DNA of 64,000 nt from positions 330,171-394,170 of the forward strand of contig NZ_WJOK01000001.1 of assembly GCF_009649785.1 (NCBI RefSeq). The letters run 5' to 3'. Made by a program: the position numbers and the translations under genes. Below are positions 18,503 to 27,872 of the stretch, one piece after another (within the stretch, counting starts at the first letter, position 1; every line of letters begins with the position of its first letter). Below the pieces are notes generated by a model that saw nothing but the letters and a program-made list of their open reading frames with translations, ran no database searches and was not told the origin of the DNA. This DNA is from Agrobacterium tumefaciens (GTDB lineage Bacteria > Pseudomonadota > Alphaproteobacteria > Rhizobiales > Rhizobiaceae).

Positions 18503-19399
18503 ATGGCCGAGAACTCCTCCGCAGATAATTTTCCCGCCGGATATGAAGTGCCCAAGGTCTGGACCTGGGACAAGGGTAATGGCGGCCAGTTCGCCAATAT
18601 CAATCGCCCGATCGCCGGTCCCACCCATGACAAGGAATTGCCGGTCGGCAAACATCCGTTGCAGCTTTATTCGCTGGCAACGCCGAATGGCCAGAAGGTC
18701 TCGATCATGCTGGAAGAATTGCTGGCCGCTGGCCACAAGGGCGCCGAATATGATGCCTGGCTGATCAAGATCGGCGAAGGCGACCAGTTCGGCTCCGGTT
18801 TTGTCGGCGTCAATCCGAACTCCAAGATCCCGGCGCTGATGGATCATTCGACGCCCGAGCCGACCCGGGTTTTCGAGAGCGGCTCGATCCTCGTCTATCT
18901 CGCGGAAAAATTCGGCGCTTTCCTGCCGAAAGAGGGCAATGCCCGCACGCAGGCGCTGAACTGGCTGTTCTGGCAGATGGGTTCCGCCCCCTTCCTCGGC
19001 GGCGGTTTCGGCCATTTCTACGCCTACGCCCCGATCAAGATCAAATATGCTATCGACCGTTACGCCATGGAGGTTAAACGCCAGCTTGACGTGCTTGACC
19101 GTCATCTGGCCGACAACCGTTATCTGGCGGGCTCGGAATATACGATTGCCGACATGGCCGTCTGGCCCTGGTATGGCAAGATAGCGCTCGGCCAAGCTTA
19201 TGGCGATGCCGGTGCTTTCCTTGAAGCGGCCGGTTATAAGAACCTTATGCGCTGGACGCTTGAAATTGGCGAACGCCCTGCGGTCAAGCGCGGCGTGATC
19301 GTCAACAAAACCTCGGGCGATCCGTCCGAACAATTGCATGAACGCCACGATGCCTCCGACTTCGAGCAGAAGACGCAGGACAAAATCGGCAAGGCATAA
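18503..19399 (+). CDS. yghU: YghU-type glutathione transferase / disulfide reductase
   Basis: Glutathione S-transferase family protein of 298 residues closely resembling E. coli YghU of the nu class, which has disulfide-bond reductase activity and binds two GSH molecules. The N-terminal extension (residues 1-50, PKVWTWDKGNGGQFANINRP) is characteristic. The thioredoxin-like domain carries NPNSKIPAL and ESGSILVYLAEKF, and the helical domain follows with YTIADMAVWPWYG. ATG at 18503 follows AAGGAC. It lies between pccB and pccA on the same strand without an obvious metabolic link to them. Confidence 0.9.
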   Translation: MAENSSADNFPAGYEVPKVWTWDKGNGGQFANINRPIAGPTHDKELPVGKHPLQLYSLATPNGQKVSIMLEELLAAGHKGAEYDAWLIKIGEGDQFGSGFVGVNPNSKIPALMDHSTPEPTRVFESGSILVYLAEKFGAFLPKEGNARTQALNWLFWQMGSAPFLGGGFGHFYAYAPIKIKYAIDRYAMEVKRQLDVLDRHLADNRYLAGSEYTIADMAVWPWYGKIALGQAYGDAGAFLEAAGYKNLMRWTLEIGERPAVKRGVIVNKTSGDPSEQLHERHDASDFEQKTQDKIGKA

Positions 19400-19408
19400 C
19401 GAAAAGAC

Positions 19409-19475
19409 TAGAGCGCTTCTGGTTTTAATAGGACCATGAAAGCGCTCTAATTATTTGAATTTACGCATATCCGGA
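19409..19475. repeat. RIME-like intergenic palindromic element
   Basis: TAGAGCGCTT (19409-19418) and AAGCGCTCTA (19440-19449) are a perfect ten-base inverted repeat with a 21-base loop. It is followed by an AT-rich stretch and a CGCATATCCGGACGTAAAAGCG segment. This two-part structure resembles the rhizobial RIME/mosaic intergenic repeats. It lies between yghU and the small unknown gene; assignment to RIME is from memory of the family. Confidence 0.5.
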
Positions 19476-19524
19476 CGTAAAAGCGGACCTGCTTTTAATG
19501 GAAATGCTTCTGGAAGGACAAAAG

Positions 19525-19902
19525 ATGGCGAACCTGCCCGAAATGACCAAACACAAGGGATTTCCCTCCGGCATGCCGAGCACGGGCATCCAGTTCACCA
19601 TCCGCCGCGCCAATCCAAAAGGGGTAACGCCCATCAAGATGATACCCCGAAGGGCGCGGGACGATTCCAAGGAACACCGCATCGATGCGGCCTTCCTGCA
19701 CTCGCTCTGGCACCATTTTGGTCCCGAGCCGTTCGAGCGTGGTAATCTCGACGCGGCCCGCCTCAGCCTGCTGTTCGGCCGCGAGGTCTTGCCGGCGGAA
19801 AAGAATTTCGATCCGCTTTCCTACCAGGCGATGCTTGTCATCGACGAGCGCGTCGCCCGGCAGAATTTCCCGGAATCCTTCGAGAACTTTTTCGAGATTT
19901 GA
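19525..19902 (+). CDS. Conserved-looking hypothetical protein between yghU and pccA
   Basis: Protein of 125 residues that I do not recognise. It has no signal peptide or membrane helix. The N-terminal half is basic (FTIRRANPKGVTPIKMIPRRARDD) and the C-terminal half more acidic, ending ESFENFFEI. GGAAGGAC lies seven bases before the ATG at 19525, and codon use is high in third-position GC, which supports real coding despite a longer antisense frame. It lies 48 bases before pccA and may be cotranscribed with it. Confidence 0.6.
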   Translation: MANLPEMTKHKGFPSGMPSTGIQFTIRRANPKGVTPIKMIPRRARDDSKEHRIDAAFLHSLWHHFGPEPFERGNLDAARLSLLFGREVLPAEKNFDPLSYQAMLVIDERVARQNFPESFENFFEI

Positions 19903-19950
19903 GGACGGCATACGGCATTTGTCGTGAGGGGAAGAGGGGAGAATAACCGC

Positions 19951-21954
19951 GTGATCAAGAAAATCCTCATCGCCAATCGCGGCGAGATCGCCTGCCGGGT
20001 CATCAAGACGGCGAAGAAGATGGGCATTGCGACGGTTGCCGTCTATTCGGATGCTGATGCCAATGCTTTGCATGTAAAGATGGCGGATGAGGCCGTTCAT
20101 ATCGGTCCGGCGCCCTCGTCGCAGTCCTATATCGTCATCGATAAAATCCTTGCTGCGATCGAGAAGACCGGGGCTGATGCGGTGCATCCCGGCTATGGCT
20201 TCCTGTCGGAGAACGCTGCCTTTGCCGAGGCGCTGGAGAAGGCGGGTGTGATCTTCATCGGCCCGCCGGTCGGCGCTATCCAGGCCATGGGCGACAAGAT
20301 CACCTCCAAGAAGCTCGCGGCGGAAGCCGGTGTTTCCACCGTGCCCGGCCATATGGGGCTGATTGGGGATGCAGATGAGGCGGTGAGGATCGCCTCCGAG
20401 ATCGGTTATCCCGTGATGATCAAGGCCTCGGCCGGCGGCGGCGGAAAGGGCATGCGCATCGCCTTTAACGATGCGGAGGCGCGCGAGGGTTTCCAGTCGT
20501 CAAAAAACGAGGCGAAATCTTCCTTTGGGGACGACCGCATCTTCATCGAGAAATTCGTCACCCAGCCGCGCCATATCGAAATTCAGGTGCTGGGCGATCA
20601 ACACGGCAATATTCTTTACCTTGGCGAGCGAGAGTGCTCGATCCAGCGCCGCAACCAGAAGGTCATTGAGGAAGCGCCATCGCCCTTTCTTGATGAGGCA
20701 ACGCGCAAGGCCATGGGCGAGCAGGCCGTGGCTCTGTCGAGAGCAGTTGGTTACCATTCGGCCGGAACGGTGGAATTCATCGTTGATGGCGAGCGCAATT
20801 TCTACTTTCTGGAAATGAATACGCGCCTGCAGGTGGAACATCCGGTAACGGAACTCGTCACAGGCATTGATCTGGTCGAGCAGATGATCCGCGTGGCATC
20901 AGGCGAAAAGCTGTCCTTCGGGCAGACCGATATAAGGTTGAACGGCTGGGCAATCGAAAGCCGGCTTTATGCTGAAGACCCGTATCGTAATTTCTTGCCC
21001 TCCATCGGCCGGTTGACACGGTATCGCCCGCCGCAAGAGGGCGAGCAGGAAAACGGCACCGTGATCCGCAACGATACCGGCGTCTTCGAAGGCGGTGAAA
21101 TCTCGATGTATTACGATCCGATGATCGCCAAGCTTTGTAGCTGGGCAAAGGATCGTGAAACCGCCATCGATGCCATGGGGCAGGCGCTGGATCGTTTCGA
21201 AGTGGAGGGCATCGGCCACAATCTGCCGTTCCTCTCGGCTGTCATGCAGCACGAGCGTTTTCGGGCCGGCCGTCTGACGACGGGTTTTATCGCCGAGGAA
21301 TTTCCGGAGGGCTTTTCCGGGGTCGAGCCCGATGAGGCCTCCGCGCGCAAGCTCGCAGCCATCGCCACCGTTATCCACCAGCGGCTTCAAAACCGTGCGG
21401 TCGAAATTTCCGGTACCATTGGCAATCATCGTCGCATTGTCGGTCAGGACTGGGTGGTTTCGCTTGGTCAATCCCGTCGAAGCGTCAGCGTGGAAACCGG
21501 TGCTGAAGGCATGGCAATCCGTTTTGAGGATGGTGCTGCGCTGACGGTCGCTACCGGCTGGCTTCCCGGCCGCAGCCTTGGCCTGTTCACGGTGGCGGGC
21601 GAGGTGATCGCCGCCAAGGTCGATCTTGCCGGTGCGGCGGTTCGTCTGCGCTGGCGCGGCATGGATGTTCTCGCCCATGTGCGCAGCCCGCGCGTGGCGG
21701 AACTGGCGCTGCTGATGCCGGAAAAGCTGCCGCCCGATACGTCGAAACTGTTGCTCTGCCCGATGCCGGGCGTCATCACCGGGATCTCGGTTGGCGAGGG
21801 GGACGAGGTGGAAGCCGGTCAGGCGCTGGCGACGGTGGAGGCAATGAAGATGGAGAACATCCTGCGTGCGGAAAAACGCGGCCGGGTCGCCAAAGTGTCG
21901 GCAAAGCCGGGCGATAGCCTCGCCGTGGATGAGGTTATCATCGAATTTGAATAG
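19951..21954 (+). CDS. pccA: Propionyl-CoA carboxylase, alpha (biotin) subunit
   Basis: Biotin carboxylase plus biotin carrier subunit, 667 residues. The N-terminal start IKKILIANRGEIACRVIKTA, the ATP-grasp loop KASAGGGGKGMRIA and the segment FLEMNTRLQVEHPVTE identify the carboxylase part. The biotin carrier domain at the C-terminus has the AMKMEN motif with biotinyl-lysine K633, and the connecting BT domain lies between. GTG at 19951 is chosen because the protein then begins exactly at the conserved IKKILIANRG with GAGGGGAG upstream. It works with PccB; the mutase gene follows after 118 bases. Confidence 0.95.
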   Translation: MIKKILIANRGEIACRVIKTAKKMGIATVAVYSDADANALHVKMADEAVHIGPAPSSQSYIVIDKILAAIEKTGADAVHPGYGFLSENAAFAEALEKAGVIFIGPPVGAIQAMGDKITSKKLAAEAGVSTVPGHMGLIGDADEAVRIASEIGYPVMIKASAGGGGKGMRIAFNDAEAREGFQSSKNEAKSSFGDDRIFIEKFVTQPRHIEIQVLGDQHGNILYLGERECSIQRRNQKVIEEAPSPFLDEATRKAMGEQAVALSRAVGYHSAGTVEFIVDGERNFYFLEMNTRLQVEHPVTELVTGIDLVEQMIRVASGEKLSFGQTDIRLNGWAIESRLYAEDPYRNFLPSIGRLTRYRPPQEGEQENGTVIRNDTGVFEGGEISMYYDPMIAKLCSWAKDRETAIDAMGQALDRFEVEGIGHNLPFLSAVMQHERFRAGRLTTGFIAEEFPEGFSGVEPDEASARKLAAIATVIHQRLQNRAVEISGTIGNHRRIVGQDWVVSLGQSRRSVSVETGAEGMAIRFEDGAALTVATGWLPGRSLGLFTVAGEVIAAKVDLAGAAVRLRWRGMDVLAHVRSPRVAELALLMPEKLPPDTSKLLLCPMPGVITGISVGEGDEVEAGQALATVEAMKMENILRAEKRGRVAKVSAKPGDSLAVDEVIIEFE

Positions 21955-22072
21955 GGCTTGATACCGTTTTTGAGGAACGGATGAGGGGCGGAGCGGGTTA
22001 CGGGGTAGGCTGGATTTCGGTCACGATCACCAGTCACAGTACTGAAAATGAAATGCAGAAGGGGAGATATGC

Positions 22073-24214
22073 ATGTCGGGTGAAAAAACGGTGCGGGATT
22101 GGCTGCAGCTTGCCGAAAAGGAGCTGAAGCGTTCACCGGATGCACTCGTCTGGCATACGCCCGAAGGCATTGACGTCAAACCGCTTTACACGGCCGATGA
22201 CCTGAAAAAGGCTTCACATCTCGATGGCCTGCCGGGCTTTGCACCCTTCACGCGCGGCCCGCGCGCCACCATGTATGCCGGGCGGCCATGGACGATCCGC
22301 CAATATGCCGGGTTTTCGACTGCCGAAGCTTCCAACGCCTTTTACCGCAAGGCGCTCGCCGCCGGCCAACAGGGTGTTTCGGTCGCCTTCGATCTTGCCA
22401 CTCATCGCGGATATGACAGCGACCACTCGCGCGTTGAAGGCGATGTCGGTAAGGCAGGCGTAGCGATCGACAGCGTCGAGGACATGAAAATCCTGTTCGA
22501 TGGCATACCGCTCGAAAAGGTCTCCGTCTCCATGACCATGAATGGGGCCGTCATTCCGGTGCTCGCCAATTTCATCGTTGCGGGGGAAGAGCAGGGTGTC
22601 TCGCGTGCCGCACTTTCCGGCACCATCCAGAACGACATTCTCAAGGAGTTCATGGTCCGCAACACCTATATCTACCCGCCCGAGCCTTCGATGCGTATCA
22701 TTGCTGATATCATTGAATATACGGCGAAGGAGATGCCGAAATTCAACTCCATTTCGATATCCGGCTATCACATGCAGGAGGCAGGTGCCACGCTGGTGCA
22801 GGAGCTTGCCTTCACGCTGGCGGATGGGCGGGAATATGTGCGGGCCGCCCTTGCCAAGGGACTGAATGTCGATGATTTCGCCGGCCGCCTGTCGTTCTTT
22901 TTTGCCATCGGCATGAATTTCTTCATGGAGGCCGCAAAGCTGCGCGCCGCCCGCTTCCTCTGGTCGCGCATCATGGAAGAGTTCAAGCCGCAAAAGGCGT
23001 CGTCGCTCATGCTGCGCACCCATTGCCAGACATCCGGTGTGTCTCTTCAGGAACAGGACCCTTACAATAACATTGTCCGCACCGCTTTCGAGGCCATGTC
23101 CGCCGTGCTGGGCGGCACACAATCGCTGCACACCAATTCCTTTGATGAAGCCATTGCCCTCCCGACAGAATTTTCCGCCCGCATCGCCCGCAACACCCAG
23201 CTTATTCTCCAGCATGAAACCGGCGTCACCAAGGTCGTCGATCCGCTGGCCGGTTCCTACTACGTCGAAAGCCTGACGGATGAACTGGCGCAAAAAGCCT
23301 GGGCGCTGATTGAGGAGGTGGAGGCGCTTGGTGGCATGACCAAAGCGGTGGCCGAAGGCCTGCCCAAGCGATTGATCGAGGAGGCGGCCACGCGTCGGCA
23401 GGCGGCCGTGGACAAGGGCGAGGAAGTCATCGTCGGCGTCAACCGCTACCGTCTGGAAACCGAGGAGGATATCGACGTTCTCGATATCGACAACGCCGCC
23501 GTACGCGCCGCGCAAATCCGCCGCCTTGAGGACACCAAACGTCGCCGCGACGGCGGGGACCTCTCGAAGGCGCTGGCGGCGTTGTCTGAAATTGCCCGCA
23601 GCGGCAAGGGTAATATTCTCGAGGCGGCAGTCGTCGCCGCCCGCGCCCGCGCTACCGTCGGCGAGATTTCCGATGCGCTGCGTGCCGTCTTCGGCGATTA
23701 CGTTGCCGTGCCGGAAGTGGTGGAGGATATTTACGGAGAAGCCTACAAGGACGAGCCGGAGCTTGCCACGCTCGCTACGCGGCTTTCCGGCGTGGCAGAA
23801 CGGCTCGGCGTCAAACCGCGCATCATGGTCGCAAAGCTCGGGCAGGACGGGCATGATCGCGGCGCGAAGGTTATCGCGTCGGCCTTTGGTGATATCGGTT
23901 TCGATGTGCTGGCCGGGCCGCTGTTCCAGACGCCTGCCGAGGCAGCCGATCTTGCGGTTCAGAACAAGGTGCATGTGGTCGGCATGTCGTCGCTTGCCGC
24001 AGGCCACAAGACGCTCGCACCGCAGCTTGTGGAGGCGCTCAAGCAGAAGGGTGCCCAGGACATCATCGTCGTCGTCGGCGGCGTCATCCCACGCCAGGAT
24101 TACCAGTTCCTGCTGGACCACGGCGTTTCGGCGATTTTCGGACCCGGCACCAATGTCATGGATGCGGCCAACAAGGTTCTCGATCTGCTCGAAGGCATCC
24201 GGCGCAACGCGTGA
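22073..24214 (+). CDS. bhbA: Methylmalonyl-CoA mutase
   Basis: Adenosylcobalamin-dependent isomerisation of (R)-methylmalonyl-CoA to succinyl-CoA. The 713 residues form the single-chain homodimeric type (called BhbA in Sinorhizobium): a TIM-barrel substrate domain with [27 protein letters not shown] and a C-terminal B12-binding domain with the cobalt-ligand motif DGHDRG followed by GLSGG-like [15 protein letters not shown] precedes the ATG. It lies between pccA and the epimerase gene. The cofactor is supplied by the adenosyltransferase encoded at 11003. Confidence 0.96.
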   Translation: MSGEKTVRDWLQLAEKELKRSPDALVWHTPEGIDVKPLYTADDLKKASHLDGLPGFAPFTRGPRATMYAGRPWTIRQYAGFSTAEASNAFYRKALAAGQQGVSVAFDLATHRGYDSDHSRVEGDVGKAGVAIDSVEDMKILFDGIPLEKVSVSMTMNGAVIPVLANFIVAGEEQGVSRAALSGTIQNDILKEFMVRNTYIYPPEPSMRIIADIIEYTAKEMPKFNSISISGYHMQEAGATLVQELAFTLADGREYVRAALAKGLNVDDFAGRLSFFFAIGMNFFMEAAKLRAARFLWSRIMEEFKPQKASSLMLRTHCQTSGVSLQEQDPYNNIVRTAFEAMSAVLGGTQSLHTNSFDEAIALPTEFSARIARNTQLILQHETGVTKVVDPLAGSYYVESLTDELAQKAWALIEEVEALGGMTKAVAEGLPKRLIEEAATRRQAAVDKGEEVIVGVNRYRLETEEDIDVLDIDNAAVRAAQIRRLEDTKRRRDGGDLSKALAALSEIARSGKGNILEAAVVAARARATVGEISDALRAVFGDYVAVPEVVEDIYGEAYKDEPELATLATRLSGVAERLGVKPRIMVAKLGQDGHDRGAKVIASAFGDIGFDVLAGPLFQTPAEAADLAVQNKVHVVGMSSLAAGHKTLAPQLVEALKQKGAQDIIVVVGGVIPRQDYQFLLDHGVSAIFGPGTNVMDAANKVLDLLEGIRRNA

Positions 24215-24227
24215 GAGGAATACGGCC

Positions 24228-24644
24228 ATGTTCGGAAGATTGAACCACGTCGCCCTTGCCGTGCCCGATCTTAATGCCGCGGTTTCGCGATACAGGGCGC
24301 TTGGCGCTCAAGTTTCCGAGCCGCAATCCCTGCCCGAACACGGCGTGACAGTGGTTTTCGTTCAGGCTGACAATACCAAGATCGAACTTCTTCATCCGCT
24401 TGGAGAGAACTCCCCGATTACCGCCTTCCTCGAAAGAAATCCGGGTGGCGGCACGCATCATCTGTGCTTTGAGGTGCCGGATATTCTGGCCGTGCGAGAC
24501 GATCTCGTCCAAAAAGGCATCCGCATTTTAGGTGATGGCGAGCCGAAGATCGGCGCGCATGGCAATCCCGTTCTCTTCCTGCATCCAAAGGATATGGGCG
24601 GCGTGCTTTACGAGCTTGAGCAGGTCACTCCGACACACGTCTGA
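24228..24644 (+). CDS. mce: Methylmalonyl-CoA epimerase
   Basis: Vicinal-oxygen-chelate protein of 138 residues that interconverts (S)- and (R)-methylmalonyl-CoA, linking PccAB to the mutase. It starts with the typical LNHVALAVPDLNAAVSRYR and has the metal-ligand His in NHVA, the Glu in KIELLHPLGE-type segment, HHLCFEVPD and the C-terminal GVLYELEQV. GAGAGGAA lies between the mutase stop and this ATG, only 13 bases apart, so the two are one operon. Confidence 0.95.
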   Translation: MFGRLNHVALAVPDLNAAVSRYRALGAQVSEPQSLPEHGVTVVFVQADNTKIELLHPLGENSPITAFLERNPGGGTHHLCFEVPDILAVRDDLVQKGIRILGDGEPKIGAHGNPVLFLHPKDMGGVLYELEQVTPTHV

Positions 24645-24729
24645 AACACAGACCCCGTACCGACATCCCGAAACACGCTGGCGACGTGATTCACCGGCAG
24701 CAGTTGCCGTTCGCTTGTGCTGAAAACAT

Positions 24730-24833
24730 GGGTTTCGTTTGTTTTCTTTTGACATTCGTTTTGTTTTCGTTTTTATGACGATAATCTTTCAACGTAGGGG
24801 AAAATGGTCCCCGGCGCTGTTTTGGGAGGCCCT
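24730..24833 (+). promoter_or_regulatory. glpD promoter region with repeated TTTCGTTT motifs
   Basis: The 189-base gap before glpD holds at least three TTCGTTT-type direct repeats on the plus strand: TTTCGTTT near 24733, TTCGTTTTG near 24756, and TTTTCGTTTTT near 24765. Such T/C-rich direct repeats resemble operators of DeoR-family repressors such as GlpR. A TTGACA (24749-24754) could be a -35 box with TTTATG 17 bases on. The regulator is not in the window; assignment is inference. Confidence 0.4.
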
Positions 24834-26378
24834 ATGTCCGGCGAAAACATATTCGATCTTTTTGTCATCGGCGGTGGCGTTAATGGTTGCGGCATTGCCC
24901 GCGATGCCGTGGGTAGGGGCTATTCCGTGGCGCTTGCGGAAAAGGGCGATTTTGCCTCCGGTACGTCTTCGGCAGCCACCAAGCTCATTCATGGCGGCCT
25001 GCGCTATCTCGAACATTATGAGTTTCGTCTGGTGCGCGAAGCCTTGATGGAGCGTGAAATTCTGTGGTCCATGGCCCCGCACGTCATCTGGCCCATGCGC
25101 TTCGTCCTGCCGCTCCAGAAAGGCGGCGTGCGTCCGGCATGGATGGTCCGGCTTGGCCTCTTTCTTTACGACAACCTCGGCGGCCGCAAGCTTTTGCCGC
25201 CGACGCGCACGGTCGATCTTCGGCAGGACCCGGCAGGCAAACCTCTGAAGCCGGTCTTTGCCAAGGCTTTCGAATATTCCGACGGCTGGGTGGACGATGC
25301 CCGTTTCGTAGTTCTGAATGCGCGTGACGCGGCGGATCGCGGTGCGACGATCATGAACCGCACGCGGGTCGTTTCCGCACGGCGCGAAGGCGGCGTGTGG
25401 CTTATCGAGACGCTGGACGAAAAGACCGGCCGTTCAGCCACGCACAGAGCGCGCATGCTGGTGAATGCCGCTGGCCCGTGGGTGGATAACGTGCTGTCCG
25501 GCGTGTTCGGCCGCAACGATGTGCACAATGTTCGTCTCGTGCAGGGCAGCCACATCATCGTGCGCAGGAAGTTTTCCGATCCGCGCGCCTATTTCTTCCA
25601 GAACCCGGATAACCGCATCATCTTCGCCATTCCCTATGAGCAAGATTTTACGCTGATCGGCACCACGGACCGCGACTATAAGGGCGATCCGGCCAAGGTG
25701 CGCATCTCTGAGGAAGAGATTTCCTATCTCTGCAATGCCGCCAGCGAATATTTCAGCGAGCCGGTGAAGCCGGATGATATCGTCTGGACCTATTCCGGCG
25801 TGCGCCCGCTTTTCGATGATGGCGCTTCAAAGGCGCAGGAAGCCACACGCGACTATGTGCTGAAGGTTGAAGAGGCAGAGGGCGAAGCGCCGCTACTCAA
25901 TATCTTCGGCGGCAAGCTGACCACCTACCGGCGGCTGGCGGAACATGCTCTGGAAAAGATCGGCGCAGCCATCGGAGAAAAGGGCAAGCCCTGGACGGCG
26001 GGATCGTATCTGCCGGGCGGTGACTTCGGGGTGGAGAGATATGACGCCCAGGTGAGGGCGCTTGTCTCCCGTTACCCATTCCTTGATGGACGCCATGCCG
26101 AGCGGCTCATCAGAAACTACGGCACGAAGGCTGCGGAACTGCTCGGTGTCGCCACCGATGTTTCCGGCCTCGGTCGGCATTTCGGCGGCACACTTTACGA
26201 ATGCGAAGTGCGCTGGCTGGTGGAACACGAATGGGCCTTTGCAGCAGAGGATATTCTCTGGCGGCGCACTAAACAGGGCCTGCGGTTGAGCAGGGACGAG
26301 GCTGCCGCTCTGGATGAATTCGTTTCCACGCTGACTGGTGTCAAGGAAAAGGGCGAAGCCGTGACGGAGCAGGCCTGA
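24834..26378 (+). CDS. glpD: Aerobic glycerol-3-phosphate dehydrogenase
   Basis: FAD-dependent, membrane-associated oxidation of glycerol 3-phosphate to dihydroxyacetone phosphate with electrons passed to quinone. The 514 residues include the N-terminal FAD motif VIGGGVNGCGIARDA, the signature GTSSAATKLIHGGLRYLE, the substrate region around YTYSGVRPL (here WTYSGVRPLFDDG) and a C-terminal DAO_C domain. GGGAGG precedes the ATG at 24834. It stands alone, convergent with the ROK gene. Confidence 0.95.
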   Translation: MSGENIFDLFVIGGGVNGCGIARDAVGRGYSVALAEKGDFASGTSSAATKLIHGGLRYLEHYEFRLVREALMEREILWSMAPHVIWPMRFVLPLQKGGVRPAWMVRLGLFLYDNLGGRKLLPPTRTVDLRQDPAGKPLKPVFAKAFEYSDGWVDDARFVVLNARDAADRGATIMNRTRVVSARREGGVWLIETLDEKTGRSATHRARMLVNAAGPWVDNVLSGVFGRNDVHNVRLVQGSHIIVRRKFSDPRAYFFQNPDNRIIFAIPYEQDFTLIGTTDRDYKGDPAKVRISEEEISYLCNAASEYFSEPVKPDDIVWTYSGVRPLFDDGASKAQEATRDYVLKVEEAEGEAPLLNIFGGKLTTYRRLAEHALEKIGAAIGEKGKPWTAGSYLPGGDFGVERYDAQVRALVSRYPFLDGRHAERLIRNYGTKAAELLGVATDVSGLGRHFGGTLYECEVRWLVEHEWAFAAEDILWRRTKQGLRLSRDEAAALDEFVSTLTGVKEKGEAVTEQA

Positions 26379-26397
26379 GCTTTTACGAGTTGTCCCG

Positions 26398-27630
26398 TCA
26401 GTTCCCCGAGTTCCTTGCCGCTCTTTCAGGGCCATCGGCGCTCAATATATAGTCGTCGGCGGCGGACAGAGCGTGTTCCATATGCCCTTCGAACACCAGT
26501 TCCGGTTCGTTGGGCGCGATGCCGATTTTTGGCATTCCGCCGAAGCGGACCGACTGCGATTGCGCAAGGCCATCGTGAAGGCCGATTTCCAGAAGATCGA
26601 AATAGCGTGTGCCGGGGCCAGTGATGAAGACCGGCATATGGCCGTGCAGGCTGAACAGACGTGAAAGGCCGTTGCCGAGTGCAAGCCCGGCTGTGCGGAA
26701 GGCAAGCCGCGCCATGCGCCCGCCGGCGCGGGCGGAAGCGGCGATCTTGTCCACTTCGGCAATCGGCACGAATTTTGCCGGTTCCGCCTGCGGCGGGGCC
26801 TCGAATGCCGAACGCAGGATTGCATAAAACCCTGAATAGGCCTCGATACAGCCTCTGGTGCCGCAGCGGCAAAGGGCGCCATCGGCCAGATGCAGCATAT
26901 GTCCGAAATTGGGGGCGCTAACCTCTATCCCTCCACCCGCGGCGCGGGCAATGCCGAGGCCAATGCTGTGGCCGAGCGATAGGGTGACAAGTGCCTCCGG
27001 TTTCGGGCCGTCCTTTGCCTGCTCCTGCATCCAGATGGCTTTTGCGGCCAGCAGCGTTTCGTTGTTCAGCGTCACGCGGATGCGGCCGTCCTGAGAAATG
27101 AGCTGCTGGAAATCTATCTTTTCGGTGCCGAGCACCGGCGACCAGACGAGCACCGCCGCTGCCGCGTCCACAAGCCCCTTGCTGCTGATCGACACCTGGA
27201 GAATGTCGTGCCGGTCGATGCGCGAACGGTCCGCAAGCCGTGCAAGGCCGGAGAGGATCGAGTCGCCGAACGACCCTTTTTCAGCCGTGATCCTCTGCTC
27301 GGTGAAGCGGTCCACCAGCTTGCCGGCATAGTCGACCAACGAATATTGCACGCTGTCGGACGAAATGATGACGATGGCGACGTGGCAGAAAGCACCATCA
27401 GGCCCAAAGAGGATGCGCGGCCGCCCGCGCCCGGCGGCGGCTAGCTGCTCTTTGCGCAGGATTAGGCCGGCCCGCTCGAGTTCCATGGTGATTGCGGAAA
27501 CGGTGGCGGAGGCAAGCCCGGTGAAGGAGGACATGTCCGTATGGGATAGGCTGCCATGAAGGCGCAGCGCTGCCATCACCGACAGGCTGTTTTTCTGGCG
27601 CACCAGTTCCGTGCTTGCAATGGCGGACAT
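26398..27630 (-). CDS. ROK-family repressor divergent from xylFHG (XylR-like)
   Basis: Transcriptional regulator of 410 residues: an N-terminal winged helix (about residues 10-75, TGLASATVSAITMELERAGLI) followed by a ROK sugar-sensing domain. The zinc motif is intact as CRCGTRGCIE. ROK repressors of the NagC/XylR type release DNA on binding their sugar. It is divergent from a xylose-type ABC operon with 242 bases between starts, and that gap contains a perfect 12+1+12 palindrome. It is therefore the likely xylose-responsive repressor; the ligand is inferred from the transporter. Confidence 0.85.
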   Translation of the reverse strand: MSAIASTELVRQKNSLSVMAALRLHGSLSHTDMSSFTGLASATVSAITMELERAGLILRKEQLAAAGRGRPRILFGPDGAFCHVAIVIISSDSVQYSLVDYAGKLVDRFTEQRITAEKGSFGDSILSGLARLADRSRIDRHDILQVSISSKGLVDAAAAVLVWSPVLGTEKIDFQQLISQDGRIRVTLNNETLLAAKAIWMQEQAKDGPKPEALVTLSLGHSIGLGIARAAGGGIEVSAPNFGHMLHLADGALCRCGTRGCIEAYSGFYAILRSAFEAPPQAEPAKFVPIAEVDKIAASARAGGRMARLAFRTAGLALGNGLSRLFSLHGHMPVFITGPGTRYFDLLEIGLHDGLAQSQSVRFGGMPKIGIAPNEPELVFEGHMEHALSAADDYILSADGPERAARNSGN

Positions 27631-27765
27631 GGGCTGGGGTATGCTCCCTGAACGGCTTTTTTCCTGTCGTGCTTATCCCCTCTGATGGCGCACGCCACGA
27701 GCAAGATCAAGGCACCCGGATGCTGCCCGCAGCCGTTGTTGACAGCATGGGGAATCTCTGACATT

Positions 27766-27790
27766 AATTTTCTCGACTGTCGAGAAAATT
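27766..27790. promoter_or_regulatory. Perfect palindromic operator in the xyl intergenic region
   Basis: AATTTTCTCGAC (27766-27777), one T, then GTCGAGAAAATT (27779-27790): a perfect 25-base palindrome 82 bases before the xylF ATG and 136 bases from the ROK start. Its length and symmetry fit a ROK dimer operator. A 14-of-15 match to its core occurs at 31550-31564. Confidence 0.75.
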
Positions 27791-27872
27791 GTGAAATCAC
27801 AGAGCCCGACAGCTTTTTCCGGGCGTTTTCCCTGCATGGAGGTGCAGGCTTCGCCCTTACCGGGAGGACATC

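Noticed and set aside
19495..20352. Minus-strand frame of 285 codons over the small unknown gene and pccA start
   Set aside because: It covers the certain pccA N-terminus on the opposite strand, and the plus-strand small gene has a strong ribosome site.
22214..24229. Long minus-strand open frame of 671 codons
   Set aside because: It is fully antisense to the methylmalonyl-CoA mutase gene, has no recognisable domains, and arises from high third-position GC.
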